Assembly: GCA_964250765.1 (NCBI GenBank)
Contig: CAXUHF010000008.1
Span: 12,783-76,782 of the forward strand
Direction: 5' to 3'
DNA from: JBBQVS01 sp964250765
Lineage (GTDB): Bacteria > Chloroflexota > Ktedonobacteria > Ktedonobacterales > Ktedonobacteraceae
DNA length: 64,000 nucleotides
Numbering within the stretch: position 1 is the first letter of the stretch; each line of letters opens with the position of its first letter. This document shows positions 9,038-18,124 of the stretch, in pieces. A program made the position numbers and the translations under genes. A model generated the notes under the pieces. The model searched no databases. It saw only the letters and a list, made by a program, of their open reading frames with translations, and was not told the DNA's origin.

Positions 9038-10917
9038 GTGGGAAAGAATAATAAGGGCAATCAGCCAGAGAGAACGCCACAAGAGGACGAGCAGATACAG
9101 AACATTCTGGCACAATACAACCAGATCGCTAAAAGTCTTGCGAGTAGCCGAAATGAAGAGCAGATAGGAGATGTCTTGTCTCCTATCTTTGATATGTCAG
9201 ATGTGGCACAGATAGGACTCCTCAAGGCACTTGCCAAAGAGCGTACCACTTCTGCTGCAGACATCGTGCTTGCCGTAAATACATACGCCCCCATCAAGGA
9301 AGTTCGCAAGGAAGCACGACGTTCGCTCATTCAGCTAGAAGCGTCTAATACCTATCCTGAATGGACAATTCCTTCGGTCATGTCGTTGTCTGACATCATC
9401 GGTATTGATCCTTTCAGCACACTTGAGGACGAGGAGGATGAGGACGACGAAACCTTGGATGGCGAAAACGTCATTGAACGCTTTCTCAAGTATTGGGGGC
9501 AAGGAGATTTTGAAATTGCCTACGATCTACTCGCAACGAATAGTCCCCTTAGAGAAGGACTTACAAGCGAAGAATGGTCTGCGCGACGCGAGGCTTGGGC
9601 GATAGAGGCCGAACCAGTATCTGTAAAGGTTGATGTTGGCTATACACTCGATGTTGATATCGAAGACTTGCCGGATGGCCTTGACGATGGGACAGAAGAG
9701 TTAGACGCCTTCTGGTCACTTGAGATGAAAGACGTTCCTAGTGGTAGCAGTATTCCAGAACTACCAACCGCAACTATGACCTTACCAGCAACAGGGCGAC
9801 ACTGGTTCTGGGTCAGTTACANNNNNNNNNNNNNNNNNNNNNNNNNNNNNNNNNNNNNNNNNNNNNNNNNNNNNNNNNNNNNNNNNNNNNNNNNNNNNNN
9901 NNNNNNNNNNNNNNNNNNNNNGATATCGACGAGGTAAGGTGGTTCACAAAGCAATCGCTGCATTATTGCGATGCCTTGATTGCCAGTACACCAGAAGATG
10001 ATGCAACATATGAGTTGGCAGCAAAGCAGGCAACGGTCATAGGCGAGACTGAACGCGCCATAGCCTATCTCACACTCGCTGCAGAACGTTTACCCGACGA
10101 GCGGGCTGACATTCTGCGCTCACTTGGTACAGAATATGCTGCGTTAGCGACTGAAGATACAGTAGCTCACCTGGAGCTAGAGGAGGAGTTGGAAGAGGAT
10201 GAAGATGCAGTACCATCAGAGTTCACCAGCCGCTACTTCCCGTTAGCGGAAAAAGCTTTCAAAGATGCTATTGCGATAGACAATGCCTTTTCCAACTACA
10301 TTCTCTTAGCAGATTTATACGTAGGCCAGAACAAACATATTGATGAGGCAAAAGCTCTTTTCGAGCAAGCAGAAGGGTTAGCCGAAAATCCTAATCAAGT
10401 AGCTGCCGTTGCGTTAGGTAGAGCACAACTTGCGCAACTCGAAGAGAAACCAGAAGAGGCGTTGGCACTGTATCAGCACGCGGCTGATCTGGCAACGGAT
10501 ATCCCAGGAGTATGGAACAGCATAGGCAATATACAACTCTCGCTTGAACAAAAAGAAGCGGCAGAAAAAAGCTTTCTCAAAAGTATCGAAGTTGATCCAG
10601 CGACATCAGATGCTTATGCCGAACTTGCCACGCTCTACATAGATCAAAACAACGATGCAGCGGCCATACAAGTCTTGGAACGCGGCATAGACACCAATCC
10701 TTTGGCGGCAGACATCAAGGCAGCCCTTGCCATGTTGTATATCAATGCTGGCGATCTAGGGAAAGCTGAAGAGCTTATCGAAGAGGCAGAAGAGATTGAC
10801 CCCGAAATGGAAATCGTCTATGTCGTGCGTCAGGTCATCGACTTGCAGAAATTACAATTGCAACAGCAGCAACGCTCTTCTAACGCAAAATCAGATAAGT
10901 CAAAAAAGAAACGATGA
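9038..10917 (+). CDS. TPR-repeat protein, paralogue of the preceding gene, interrupted by assembly gap
   Basis: Starts at a GTG (9038) behind AAAGAGAAG. The N-terminal helical region and the HWFWVSY segment match the preceding gene. After 100 N, the frame resumes at 9922 (EVRWFTKQSLHYCDALI), aligned with EL-TWRVTQLLHFYDALI of the paralogue, and continues through TPRs to 10917. The apparent frame change across the gap has no meaning because the gap length is nominal. Comparing distances in the two paralogues suggests about 160 missing bases. It carries very acidic linkers (EDEEDEDDETLDGE and LELEEELEEDEDA) not seen in the first copy. Its last bases overlap the RNA methyltransferase start (ATGA). 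Confidence 0.8.
9822..9921. other. Assembly gap, 100 N
   Basis: Exactly 100 N, the conventional placeholder for unknown length, inside the second TPR gene. Coding sequence is recognisable on both sides, so the gene itself is probably intact. Confidence 0.95.
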
Positions 10918-12215
10918 TAGAACAGCAAGAACGTCGTATCACTTACCACACGGTTACACTTGGAGCCTTGACACGAGAAGGCGATGCGCTGGCGGAAATT
11001 GTCGAGCAGGATGAAGCAGGCGAGCAACATACTCAAACGCTTCACGTACCTGCTGGCTTACCGGGTGAATCCGTCACCATTGCAGTTGAGGCTCCTTTAA
11101 TGCCGCGTCCAGGACGACGGAGCAGACGTTGGAAACAGCGTCCTCCGCGTGTCTGGATCACCGAAATACACTCGGCATCCCCCCTACGTGTGCAGGCTCC
11201 ATGTCCCGTTTTTGGTACATGTGGCGGATGTCAATTACAACACGTGCAATATGTAGCACAATTGGAGTGGAAACGCAGTGTTGTTCTACACCTGTTGCGC
11301 GACATCGGGAGCTTCGAGAATCCACCACTCCTGGCAACGGTTCCATGCGATATTCCCTGGCACTATCGAAACCACATGCGCTTCTCTGTCAATCGCGCTG
11401 GACAACCAGGACTCACTGCCCGTGGTACGCATCGCGTTCTACCGCTTGTCAACTGTCCCATCGCGCATGAGCAGATCAACGAGGCATTAGGTGTGTTAAG
11501 CCAACATGCGAATCCACAACCACAAGTGCTCGTCCGTTGTGGTGCAGCAAGTAAACAGATGCTCATTCAACCCACGCAACCAGAGAATGTTGCCCAGGAA
11601 CTTGCACAAAGAGGACTGGATCTCCATACAGAGACGATGGACGAGATACTCGGCGGTGAGACATTTCGCATTCGCCCCAGTTCGTTCTTTCAAACAAACA
11701 CAGCACAGGCAGAGAAGATGGCACAGATGGTCTTACAAGGCTTGTTGTCTCTACGTGAACATTCAGAAGAGCAGGCAAAAAAGCTGACGGTGGTCGATGC
11801 GTACTGTGGCGTGGGCACATTCGCGCTTCTCTTAGCACGACATGTTGGCAAGGTCATCGCTATCGAGGAGTCCGCGAGTGCTATCAAAGATGCTCAGTGG
11901 AACCTGCGTGATGTAGAGAATGTCGAGATACTCAAGGGCAAAGTCGAAGACGTTTTGCCTGCTATCGCGGCTGGATTGGACGGACTGGTGATTGATCCAC
12001 CACGCGCGGGCTGTCAGCAAGTTGTGCTTGATGCACTGATTCAGCATCCCGTCGCCAGTATCGTCTATGTCTCGTGTGATCCATCAACACTGGCACGCGA
12101 CCTGAATATTCTGTGCCATGTCCACCCTACCTATCGCTTACGCTCAATTCAGCCGCTTGATATGTTTCCCCAAACGGCTCATATCGAGTGTGTAGCGGTC
12201 TTGGAGCGTATATGA
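10914..12215 (+). CDS. Class I SAM-dependent RNA (uracil-C5) methyltransferase, RlmD/TrmA family
   Basis: 433 aa. There is an N-terminal TRAM-like beta domain (about 10-90), then a 4Fe-4S site formed by C97, C103 and C106 in CPVFGTCGGC plus C181 in VNCPIAH. The SAM site is DAYCGVGTF (295-303). The DPPRAGC motif (361-367) and SCDPSTLARD, with catalytic Cys388, follow. It makes 5-methyluridine in rRNA or tRNA. Which uridine cannot be told, because Gram-positive-type homologues (RlmCD) have dual targets. It overlaps the TPR gene by 4 nt and maf by 4 nt, indicating one operon from 9038 to at least 13842. Confidence 0.92.
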   Translation: MIEQQERRITYHTVTLGALTREGDALAEIVEQDEAGEQHTQTLHVPAGLPGESVTIAVEAPLMPRPGRRSRRWKQRPPRVWITEIHSASPLRVQAPCPVFGTCGGCQLQHVQYVAQLEWKRSVVLHLLRDIGSFENPPLLATVPCDIPWHYRNHMRFSVNRAGQPGLTARGTHRVLPLVNCPIAHEQINEALGVLSQHANPQPQVLVRCGAASKQMLIQPTQPENVAQELAQRGLDLHTETMDEILGGETFRIRPSSFFQTNTAQAEKMAQMVLQGLLSLREHSEEQAKKLTVVDAYCGVGTFALLLARHVGKVIAIEESASAIKDAQWNLRDVENVEILKGKVEDVLPAIAAGLDGLVIDPPRAGCQQVVLDALIQHPVASIVYVSCDPSTLARDLNILCHVHPTYRLRSIQPLDMFPQTAHIECVAVLERI

Positions 12216-12868
12216 CCCTACTTTTACCACTATTGCTCGCCTCGGCTTCGCCACGTCGTCGTCAACTCATCGCCTCACTTGGCTTACCTTATACCGTTGG
12301 CGTCTCACCCATTGACGAAGACGCGGTTCAGGCTACCTATGACGGACCACCAGAAGAAACGGCAAAATGGACAGCAGAACATAAAGCAACAGGTGCATTG
12401 ACACTGACCGAGGCGGCTAATCGACTGATTATTGCGGCTGATACAACCGTGTTACTTGATAACCAGATACTTGGGAAGCCGCGTGACACTGCCCATGCTC
12501 GTGAACTCCTCCTCTCCTTACGTGGACGCTGGCATTCCGTTATCACCGGCGTGGTAGCATGTGCAATGGTAAGTGGTAAACTTCAACTATCAAGTGCAAG
12601 TTGCACCACACCTGTACTAATGCGCCCTTACAGCGAGGAAGAGATAGACGCATATATCGCTACAGGTGATCCGATGGATAAGGCTGGAGCCTATGGGATT
12701 CAGCATTCAGACTTTCAACCAACAGAACGCATCAACGGTTGCTTTCTCAATGTGGTTGGTCTCCCATTATGTGTGCTCACAACACTGCTTGCACAATTTG
12801 GCGTGACACCTACGGAAGAAGGACGAAAAGATACTCCATGTCGATGGTCGGAGCGATGCCTGATTTAA
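12212..12868 (+). CDS. maf: Maf-family nucleotide pyrophosphatase
   Basis: 218 aa from the ATG that overlaps the stop of the RNA methyltransferase (ATGA). The family signature SASPRR sits at residues 11-16; the catalytic AADTTV and the DKAGAYGIQ loop follow, all intact. Maf/YhdE enzymes hydrolyse dTTP, UTP or modified nucleotides, act as housecleaning enzymes and are linked to septum formation. The gene ends 13 nt inside the proposed gluQ start. The tail after LLAQFGV is longer and more polar than usual. Confidence 0.92.
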   Translation: MTLLLPLLLASASPRRRQLIASLGLPYTVGVSPIDEDAVQATYDGPPEETAKWTAEHKATGALTLTEAANRLIIAADTTVLLDNQILGKPRDTAHARELLLSLRGRWHSVITGVVACAMVSGKLQLSSASCTTPVLMRPYSEEEIDAYIATGDPMDKAGAYGIQHSDFQPTERINGCFLNVVGLPLCVLTTLLAQFGVTPTEEGRKDTPCRWSERCLI

Positions 12869-13842
12869 CACCAACACTTGTTCGTGGACGGTACGCGCCC
12901 AGCCCCACAGGAACACTACACATGGGCAATCTGCGTACCGCCCTGCTTGCATGGCTTTTTACACGCACACAACGCGGACAGTTCGTGTTACGCATTGAAG
13001 ACCTGGACCGTCCTCGTGTGCGTCCAGGTGTTATGCAGCAGATGCTCGATGACCTGCACTGGCTTGGCCTCGATTGGGATGAAGGACCAGATTGTGGTGG
13101 TCCTCATGCTCCCTATACGCAAAGTGAACGGCTAGATATATACCAGCACTACCTGCGACAATTACAAGATGCAGGACTGGTGTATCCATGCTATTGTAGT
13201 CGTGCCGAGGTTGCTCATGCTGCTAGTGCGCCCCAACAGGGAGCCGAGGAGAAATTGCGCTATCCAGGGACATGTAGACAGTTGACAGAGGCACAACGTA
13301 AAACCTATGAAGCGAGTGGTCGTCGTCCCTCATTGCGTTTTCGCGTCGAGGATAAACGCATTGTTACCTTTTCAGATGGCGTTATGGGTCCGATGACGCA
13401 ACACGTTCAACAAGCCGTTGGTGATTTCATCGTCCGTCGCTCAGATGGCATCTTTGCCTACCAGTTCGCAGTTGTCGTCGATGACGCACTCATGCACCTA
13501 AATCAAATTGTACGTGGCAGCGATCTGCTCAGCTCGACAGCGCGTCAAATTCTACTCTATGAAGCACTTGGTTTTCCTGTTCCCTCGTTCGCTCATGTGC
13601 CCTTGATTGTTGACGAACAAGGAAAAAGGTTGTCAAAAAGAACACAAAGCATGGGACTCGACCCATTACGAGCAAGAGGAATGACACCTGAACAGGTTGT
13701 GAGCAAGCTTGCAGCGAGTTGTGGTTTAATCAAGAAAGGTGATGAGATAAACGTGAAAAAGTTAGTTCAGCAATATTACGATTCTGCTATACCTTTACAA
13801 AATGGCGCATTTTTACTATCATTACAGATAAATATGAAATAA
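12856..13842 (+). CDS. gluQ: Glutamyl-Q tRNA(Asp) synthetase
   Basis: 328 aa, much shorter than GltX and without the anticodon-binding domain. It attaches Glu to queuosine in tRNA-Asp. Visible are RYAPSPTGTLHMGN (HIGH motif, 22-25), the KRLSKR version of KMSKS (257-262), and a zinc site pattern C112, C114, Y136, C140 exactly as in GluQ-RS. Starts at 12838 or 12844 are possible; 12856 fits family length best, but no start has an ideal Shine-Dalgarno sequence. The last ~50 residues look divergent from the E. coli type. It is the last gene of the overlapping operon; element A2 follows. Confidence 0.88.
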   Translation: MPDLTPTLVRGRYAPSPTGTLHMGNLRTALLAWLFTRTQRGQFVLRIEDLDRPRVRPGVMQQMLDDLHWLGLDWDEGPDCGGPHAPYTQSERLDIYQHYLRQLQDAGLVYPCYCSRAEVAHAASAPQQGAEEKLRYPGTCRQLTEAQRKTYEASGRRPSLRFRVEDKRIVTFSDGVMGPMTQHVQQAVGDFIVRRSDGIFAYQFAVVVDDALMHLNQIVRGSDLLSSTARQILLYEALGFPVPSFAHVPLIVDEQGKRLSKRTQSMGLDPLRARGMTPEQVVSKLAASCGLIKKGDEINVKKLVQQYYDSAIPLQNGAFLLSLQINMK

Positions 13843-13861
13843 TAAACGCGATATTACGTCT

Positions 13862-13985
13862 GTAGGGGTCTAATTCTATTACACCCTTGTCGGCATGCAC
13901 AATTTTAACGGGCATATTGTAACGTTTCATCAATTTTGTGTACATGGTGAATTGCTAGCAGGGTGTAATAGAATTAGACCTCTAC
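13862..13985. repeat. Palindromic element A2 (class A, double unit)
   Basis: Arms 13862-13887 and 13960-13985 are complementary except for one G:U-type pair (GTAGGGG against CCTCTAC). The 72-nt loop contains AACGTTTCATCAAT, also seen in A5 and B1 with minor changes. The element ends 31 nt before the TTG start at 14017, so it lies in the leader of that gene. Confidence 0.93.
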
Positions 13986-14016
13986 AGATGAGGTTTTTTA
14001 AAAACGAGGTATAACA

Positions 14017-14427
14017 TTGGGCAACATAGAACATGACGATAACGACCTCGAAGTCGAGATCACCGACCTCGATCCAATAGCTGTAGACAGCAAATTCGCC
14101 GCACTACGCTCATCCATCTATACCCTCATTACAAAGATATCTTGGCAACAATTCCGTTCCTCAGCACAGCGTATACTCCTTTTTTGCGTAATTCTCCTTC
14201 TTCCACTTGTAATAAACGCATATAGTACATACACAAGAAACATTTCAGCGCATGAATGCGTGCGACAACGACCAGAAATCGTCTACGTTGCCCAAGAATT
14301 AGTTGTATCTTCAGGTACACAGATATTACCGACTGATGCGCCAACAACTCTTTACATCCAAAAATACTTACCCACAAGCTCAATTCAATTCAAAGCACTA
14401 AAGATAGCTTCTAGTACCTGTAAATAG
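14017..14427 (+). CDS. Hypothetical single-pass membrane protein
   Basis: 136 aa from a TTG (14017) with GAGGT 7 nt upstream. An acidic N-terminus (EHDDNDLEVEITDLD) is followed by one hydrophobic segment (about 54-70, ILLFCVILLLPLVINA), then an outside domain with two Cys (C80 and the penultimate residue) that could pair. The orientation is probably N-in. I recognise no family. It lies directly upstream of the mechanosensitive channel gene and may be expressed with it, although an extended -10 lies between them. Confidence 0.6.
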   Translation: MGNIEHDDNDLEVEITDLDPIAVDSKFAALRSSIYTLITKISWQQFRSSAQRILLFCVILLLPLVINAYSTYTRNISAHECVRQRPEIVYVAQELVVSSGTQILPTDAPTTLYIQKYLPTSSIQFKALKIASSTCK

Positions 14428-14444
14428 GACCTCGCCAGGAGATA

Positions 14445-14453
14445 TGTTATAAT
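14445..14453 (+). promoter_or_regulatory. Extended -10 promoter candidate for mscS
   Basis: TGTTATAAT (TATAAT at 14448-14453 with TGn) lies 46 nt before the MscS start. No clear -35. Confidence 0.4.
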
Positions 14454-14498
14454 GCTCGCAATATTAGACTACTAGATTGTTGAGATTTTTCTTACCTG

Positions 14499-15569
14499 AT
14501 GATTTTCGCTACAAATTCTGCTGCATGGATGACCGAAACGATGACGATTGCATTAAGCATTGTACTAACAATAATAACTCTCGCTGTCGCGCTTGGGGTT
14601 GGTCTTACGCTTCGTCGCATACTGGTACGCCGCCTTAAAAAGACGATTCTCGATAATTGGATCACGCAAACCTTTGGTGTGCTTGTCGCGCTAGTGCCAT
14701 TAATTATCGCAGCCTTCGGCATTCCTCTTATATGGCAGCCTATACTCATAGACGCCTACTGGCAAAACATTAAAGCCCAATTTGGCATTGAATCTATTCC
14801 TATCAGAATCATACTTCAGAACTTAATTGGAACGTTACTACTTATAGTACTTGGCATTGGTGTTGCACGCACACTTCAACGGCTGACCATTCATAATCTT
14901 GGTGAGAGCCGTATTGATGTCAATATCCGTACACTTATCGGACGCATCTTTTACTTTATGGTGCTCGTTTTTACCTTCTTCTGGATACTTTCTATCTGGA
15001 ATGTCTCGCTCACTTTTCCTGTCGCCGCTGTCGGTGTCGTGACTGTTGCCATCGGTGTATCCTTACAGGACATCTTGAAAGACCTGGTGGCAGGCGTGTA
15101 TATCCTGGCGGAGCGGCCTTTCCGCATTGGCGATCAGATCAGCACATTTACGACAACCAACTACATCGGAGATGTGCAAGACATCCAGCTTCGTGCCACC
15201 AAATTGCGTCTCGTGAGCGGAGAAGAAGTGACGATCCCGAACAGTCTTGTCTTTGGAAGTATTGTCGTCAATAATAGTTACTACGGTGAGAGACGTGCAA
15301 CGCTTACCGCGACACTCCCACAAGAAGAGTATATCAAGGATGAAACATCAAATCAGATACTGAACGCGATTCATGAACTCAAGCATGTGGTGGAGAAACC
15401 AGAGCCAGCACTTTTTATCAGCAGCTACACGCCCGAAACGATTACCTTGACGATTCGCTTTTGGATCAATCTTCACGAGCCTGCAACGGTATCAGATGTA
15501 ATGTATACTTTGCACAAGACCTTACCGCATGCGGAACTAGTTGTGAAAGAGTCTGCTGGTGATATATAG
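14499..15569 (+). CDS. mscS: MscS-family mechanosensitive ion channel
   Basis: 356 aa. About four to five N-terminal hydrophobic helices are followed by the pore-lining helix region (FPVAAVGVVTVAIGVSLQDILKDLVAGVYILAERPF), rich in Ala/Gly as in MscS TM3. The beta domain (RIGDQI...GDVQDIQLRATKLR...EVTIPNS) and a C-terminal alpha/beta domain follow. It opens under membrane tension to release solutes during hypo-osmotic shock. The N-terminus has two extra helices compared with the three-helix E. coli MscS. The stop is followed 25 nt later by palindrome E1. Confidence 0.92.
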   Translation: MIFATNSAAWMTETMTIALSIVLTIITLAVALGVGLTLRRILVRRLKKTILDNWITQTFGVLVALVPLIIAAFGIPLIWQPILIDAYWQNIKAQFGIESIPIRIILQNLIGTLLLIVLGIGVARTLQRLTIHNLGESRIDVNIRTLIGRIFYFMVLVFTFFWILSIWNVSLTFPVAAVGVVTVAIGVSLQDILKDLVAGVYILAERPFRIGDQISTFTTTNYIGDVQDIQLRATKLRLVSGEEVTIPNSLVFGSIVVNNSYYGERRATLTATLPQEEYIKDETSNQILNAIHELKHVVEKPEPALFISSYTPETITLTIRFWINLHEPATVSDVMYTLHKTLPHAELVVKESAGDI

Positions 15570-15594
15570 TAGAAGGTACATAAAATATTTTAGA

Positions 15595-15673
15595 GCAACG
15601 GACGCCCACAAGGGGCTACCCTACTATACACGTGACGTGTATAGTAGGGTAGCCCCTTGTGGGCGTCCGTTGC
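15595..15673. repeat. Palindromic element E1, perfect 39-bp inverted repeat
   Basis: The left arm is 15595-15633, a single-base loop is 15634, and the right arm is 15635-15673. The arms are perfectly complementary. The unit GGACGCCCACAAGGGGC is itself a hairpin with an ACAAG loop. The right arm ends 36 nt before the nadD TTG and would be inside nadD if the more distal GTG (15659) were used as start, which is why that start is rejected. Related copy: E2 at 47234-47323. Confidence 0.93.
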
Positions 15674-15709
15674 CTGGCTTGTAAATCCCCTTTGGGAAGA
15701 GGACGCTCA

Positions 15710-16390
15710 TTGAATACAGCGCGCACTACCGACAAGCCGCCCGTTACCAACCATATCGGAGTGATGGGCGGCACATTTGACCCTATTCACTATGGACATC
15801 TTGTTATCGCGGAGGAAGTTCGTGCCACACTTCATCTGTCAGAGGTTGTTTTTATTCCAGCAGGTCAACCACCTCATAAAACAGGGCATCATATTACCGA
15901 GACAAAACATCGCTTAACGATGCTTGAACTCGCGCTTGCCTCAAATCCCCACTTTCGTATATCGCTCATGGAAATAGAGCGTACAGGACCATCGTACACA
16001 GTTGATACACTACGCGCCCTGCGAGAACAGTTAGATGTGGATACGGCCCTCTTCTTTATTATTGGCTGGGATAGCTTGGAAGAGATACATACATGGCACA
16101 AAGCCTCCGAAATACTTACGCTTTTGACACATCTCGTCGCGGTCAGGCGTCCAGGCTATGAGGAAGATGTTGAATACAATCAGGTGCTAGAACAACGTCT
16201 ACCAGGAATCTTGCAACGCCTCCTTGTGGTACAGGCTCCACAACTAGAAATTTCCGCAACTGATTTGCGTCAACGAGTTGCTGAAGAAAGACCCATAAAA
16301 TATCAGACCCCAGAGGCAGTTGAAACGTATATCAAAGAGAATCGTTTATATTCTCATACATATGTTGAGGGTGAAGGGGAGAAACACTGA
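15710..16390 (+). CDS. nadD: Nicotinate-nucleotide adenylyltransferase
   Basis: 226 aa from a TTG at 15710 preceded by AGAGG. It converts nicotinate mononucleotide to deamido-NAD, the step before NAD synthetase. The nucleotidyltransferase motif GGTFDPIHYGH (20-30) and the ISATDLRQR motif (canonically ISSTxIR) near the C-terminus are both present. The N-terminal ~16 residues before the GVMGGTF strand are an unusual polar extension; an internal ATG or GTG at the strand would lack a Shine-Dalgarno sequence. nadK is 15 kb upstream, so NAD genes are not clustered. A DUF951 gene follows after 24 nt. Confidence 0.93.
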   Translation: MNTARTTDKPPVTNHIGVMGGTFDPIHYGHLVIAEEVRATLHLSEVVFIPAGQPPHKTGHHITETKHRLTMLELALASNPHFRISLMEIERTGPSYTVDTLRALREQLDVDTALFFIIGWDSLEEIHTWHKASEILTLLTHLVAVRRPGYEEDVEYNQVLEQRLPGILQRLLVVQAPQLEISATDLRQRVAEERPIKYQTPEAVETYIKENRLYSHTYVEGEGEKH

Positions 16391-16414
16391 TTTTCTCAGA
16401 AAGAGTTTTGTAGA

Positions 16415-16639
16415 ATGGAACCGATGCAGTTTCAATTGGGGGACCGCTTACGCCTACGCAAACAACATCCCTGTGGCAATTTTGATTGGGAAGTTGTACG
16501 TCTTGGGGCCGATATTGGTCTTCGTTGTGAGCGGTGTGGGCGGCGCGTCTTGCTACCCCGTTCAGAAGTTGCACGCCGTACTAAACAAGTACTGCCACGC
16601 ATAGAAAAACCTGTCGATGATTTTTTCAATGAAGCATAA
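16415..16639 (+). CDS. DUF951 family protein
   Basis: 74 aa. It matches the DUF951 pattern in full: LGDRLRLRKQHPCGNFDWEV, then RLGADIGLRCERCGRRVLLPRS. HPCG plus the CxxC pair suggest a zinc or nucleic-acid-binding small protein. Function unknown. It sits between nadD and an MFS gene with short spacings (24 and 18 nt), consistent with one operon. Confidence 0.88.
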   Translation: MEPMQFQLGDRLRLRKQHPCGNFDWEVVRLGADIGLRCERCGRRVLLPRSEVARRTKQVLPRIEKPVDDFFNEA

Positions 16640-16657
16640 CTACAAGGAGATGACGGT

Positions 16658-18082
16658 ATGGCTGTAGCCGCAGGGAATCAGAATAGTAGTGGATTTCTCA
16701 CACTTCTTAAAAAGAGAAATTTCCTTCGACTCTGGCTGGCCCAACTCATCTCTATGACCATTCTTAACGCATCCAACTATGCGCTTTTGGTTCTTATTGA
16801 GGAGGTAACAGGCTCGACAACGCTGGTCGGGCTTGCTATTATCTGCTTTAGTCTGCCTGCATTCCTGTTCAGTGCACCAGCAGGTGTGTTTGTGGACCGT
16901 ATGGATAAACGTCGTGTCCTCTGGGGTAGCAACTGTCTGCGCGCAATTGCCACCTTCATCTTTGTTATCTCGCTCTTATTCAACCGTCACCAGCTTGTGC
17001 CAGTCTATTTGCTGACCTTTCTCGTCTCGGTTATCGGACAATTCTTTTCGCCAGCTGAAGGCTCATCCATTCCACTTTTAGTCAACGAAGATGAACTCAT
17101 GCCCGCACTATCCTTATTCAATATCACCTTTATGCTGTCACAGGCACTTGGCTTTATCCTATTGGCTCCAATTGCCCTAAGCGTTCTGCCGATATTCACT
17201 ATCGCACAGTTTACAATTCATCCCGTTGACCAGCTGTACGCGATTATTGGCGTCCTCTATCTCGTCTGCGCACTTCTTATTGCCTCTATTCCAACAGAAA
17301 GCTTTAAGCAAAAAACTGGTATACAAGCGCGCGTAAGCAAAACCGCTAGCACATCTGTTGTCACTGAGACATTCAGCATTTTAAGCAATGTATGGAGTGA
17401 AATGTTACAGGGCTGGAGTTTTATTCGACGCAATAAACACCTCTACCTGTCAGTTGTACAACTCTCGTTTGCAGGCGTGTTGATTCTGGTAATTGGTGAG
17501 CTTGCAACACCTATCGTGACAAATCTTTTGCATCTGCCAGCACGTGCAATGGCCTTTGTTTTCGCGCCAGCAGGAATAGGGCTTGTACTTGGTTCAATTC
17601 TGATGCCACGTATCACCGTGCATATTGGACGCTCACGTGCGATCTTCATAGGAACAATAATATTGGCTGTTGCTACATTACTACTACCACTTACCACAAT
17701 CTTTGCGAGATACTTACAACCCAATGGATGGAATGCAAATCCGCTCTTATTGGTTGTAATTGCGTTCTTTATGTTCTGTGCTGGCTTTGGCCTCGATTTC
17801 GTCAATATTCCCGCGCAAACTGCTATGCAAGAGCAAACGCCAGATTGGATCAAAGGACGCGTCCTTGCCCTACAGCTTATGTTATATAATGCCTTTGCAA
17901 TACCGATCATTCTTTTTATCGGTGCCTTCGCAGATATCGCAGGTATCGACAAAGTACTTTACCTGATGTCCATTTGCTCAATTGGCTTTGGCATATGGGG
18001 CGTGTATTATCAACGGAGGCATCCACGCGAGTTGACCGCGAATGAGAAACCGGATACGCAAGAGGGAAACACAAGTGCATGA
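16658..18082 (+). CDS. Major facilitator superfamily transporter
   Basis: 474 aa, about twelve hydrophobic segments. An inter-helix 2/3 motif A is visible as GVFVDRMDKRRVL, and a long central loop (about residues 205-250) divides the halves. The arrangement resembles drug or siderophore exporters of the MFS_3 (EntS-like) type; the substrate is not known. AAGGAGATGA precedes the ATG. Downstream of the DUF951 gene in the same direction. Confidence 0.87.
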   Translation: MAVAAGNQNSSGFLTLLKKRNFLRLWLAQLISMTILNASNYALLVLIEEVTGSTTLVGLAIICFSLPAFLFSAPAGVFVDRMDKRRVLWGSNCLRAIATFIFVISLLFNRHQLVPVYLLTFLVSVIGQFFSPAEGSSIPLLVNEDELMPALSLFNITFMLSQALGFILLAPIALSVLPIFTIAQFTIHPVDQLYAIIGVLYLVCALLIASIPTESFKQKTGIQARVSKTASTSVVTETFSILSNVWSEMLQGWSFIRRNKHLYLSVVQLSFAGVLILVIGELATPIVTNLLHLPARAMAFVFAPAGIGLVLGSILMPRITVHIGRSRAIFIGTIILAVATLLLPLTTIFARYLQPNGWNANPLLLVVIAFFMFCAGFGLDFVNIPAQTAMQEQTPDWIKGRVLALQLMLYNAFAIPIILFIGAFADIAGIDKVLYLMSICSIGFGIWGVYYQRRHPRELTANEKPDTQEGNTSA

Positions 18083-18124
18083 TTTGATGAGTAAGTGTGA
18101 CAAGAGTATAGGGACAATGAAAGC

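Noticed and set aside
9822..9937. Frameshift in the second TPR gene
   Set aside because: The frame difference comes from the arbitrary 100-N gap; both sides align to the intact paralogue.
15659..15709. Upstream GTG start extending nadD into palindrome E1
   Set aside because: It would translate part of the palindrome; the TTG at 15710 has a ribosome site and no such overlap.
17443..17952. 169-codon open frame on the minus strand within the MFS gene
   Set aside because: Antisense shadow of a hydrophobic coding region; composition (many Ile/Thr/Ala/Ser) reflects the complement of membrane helices.
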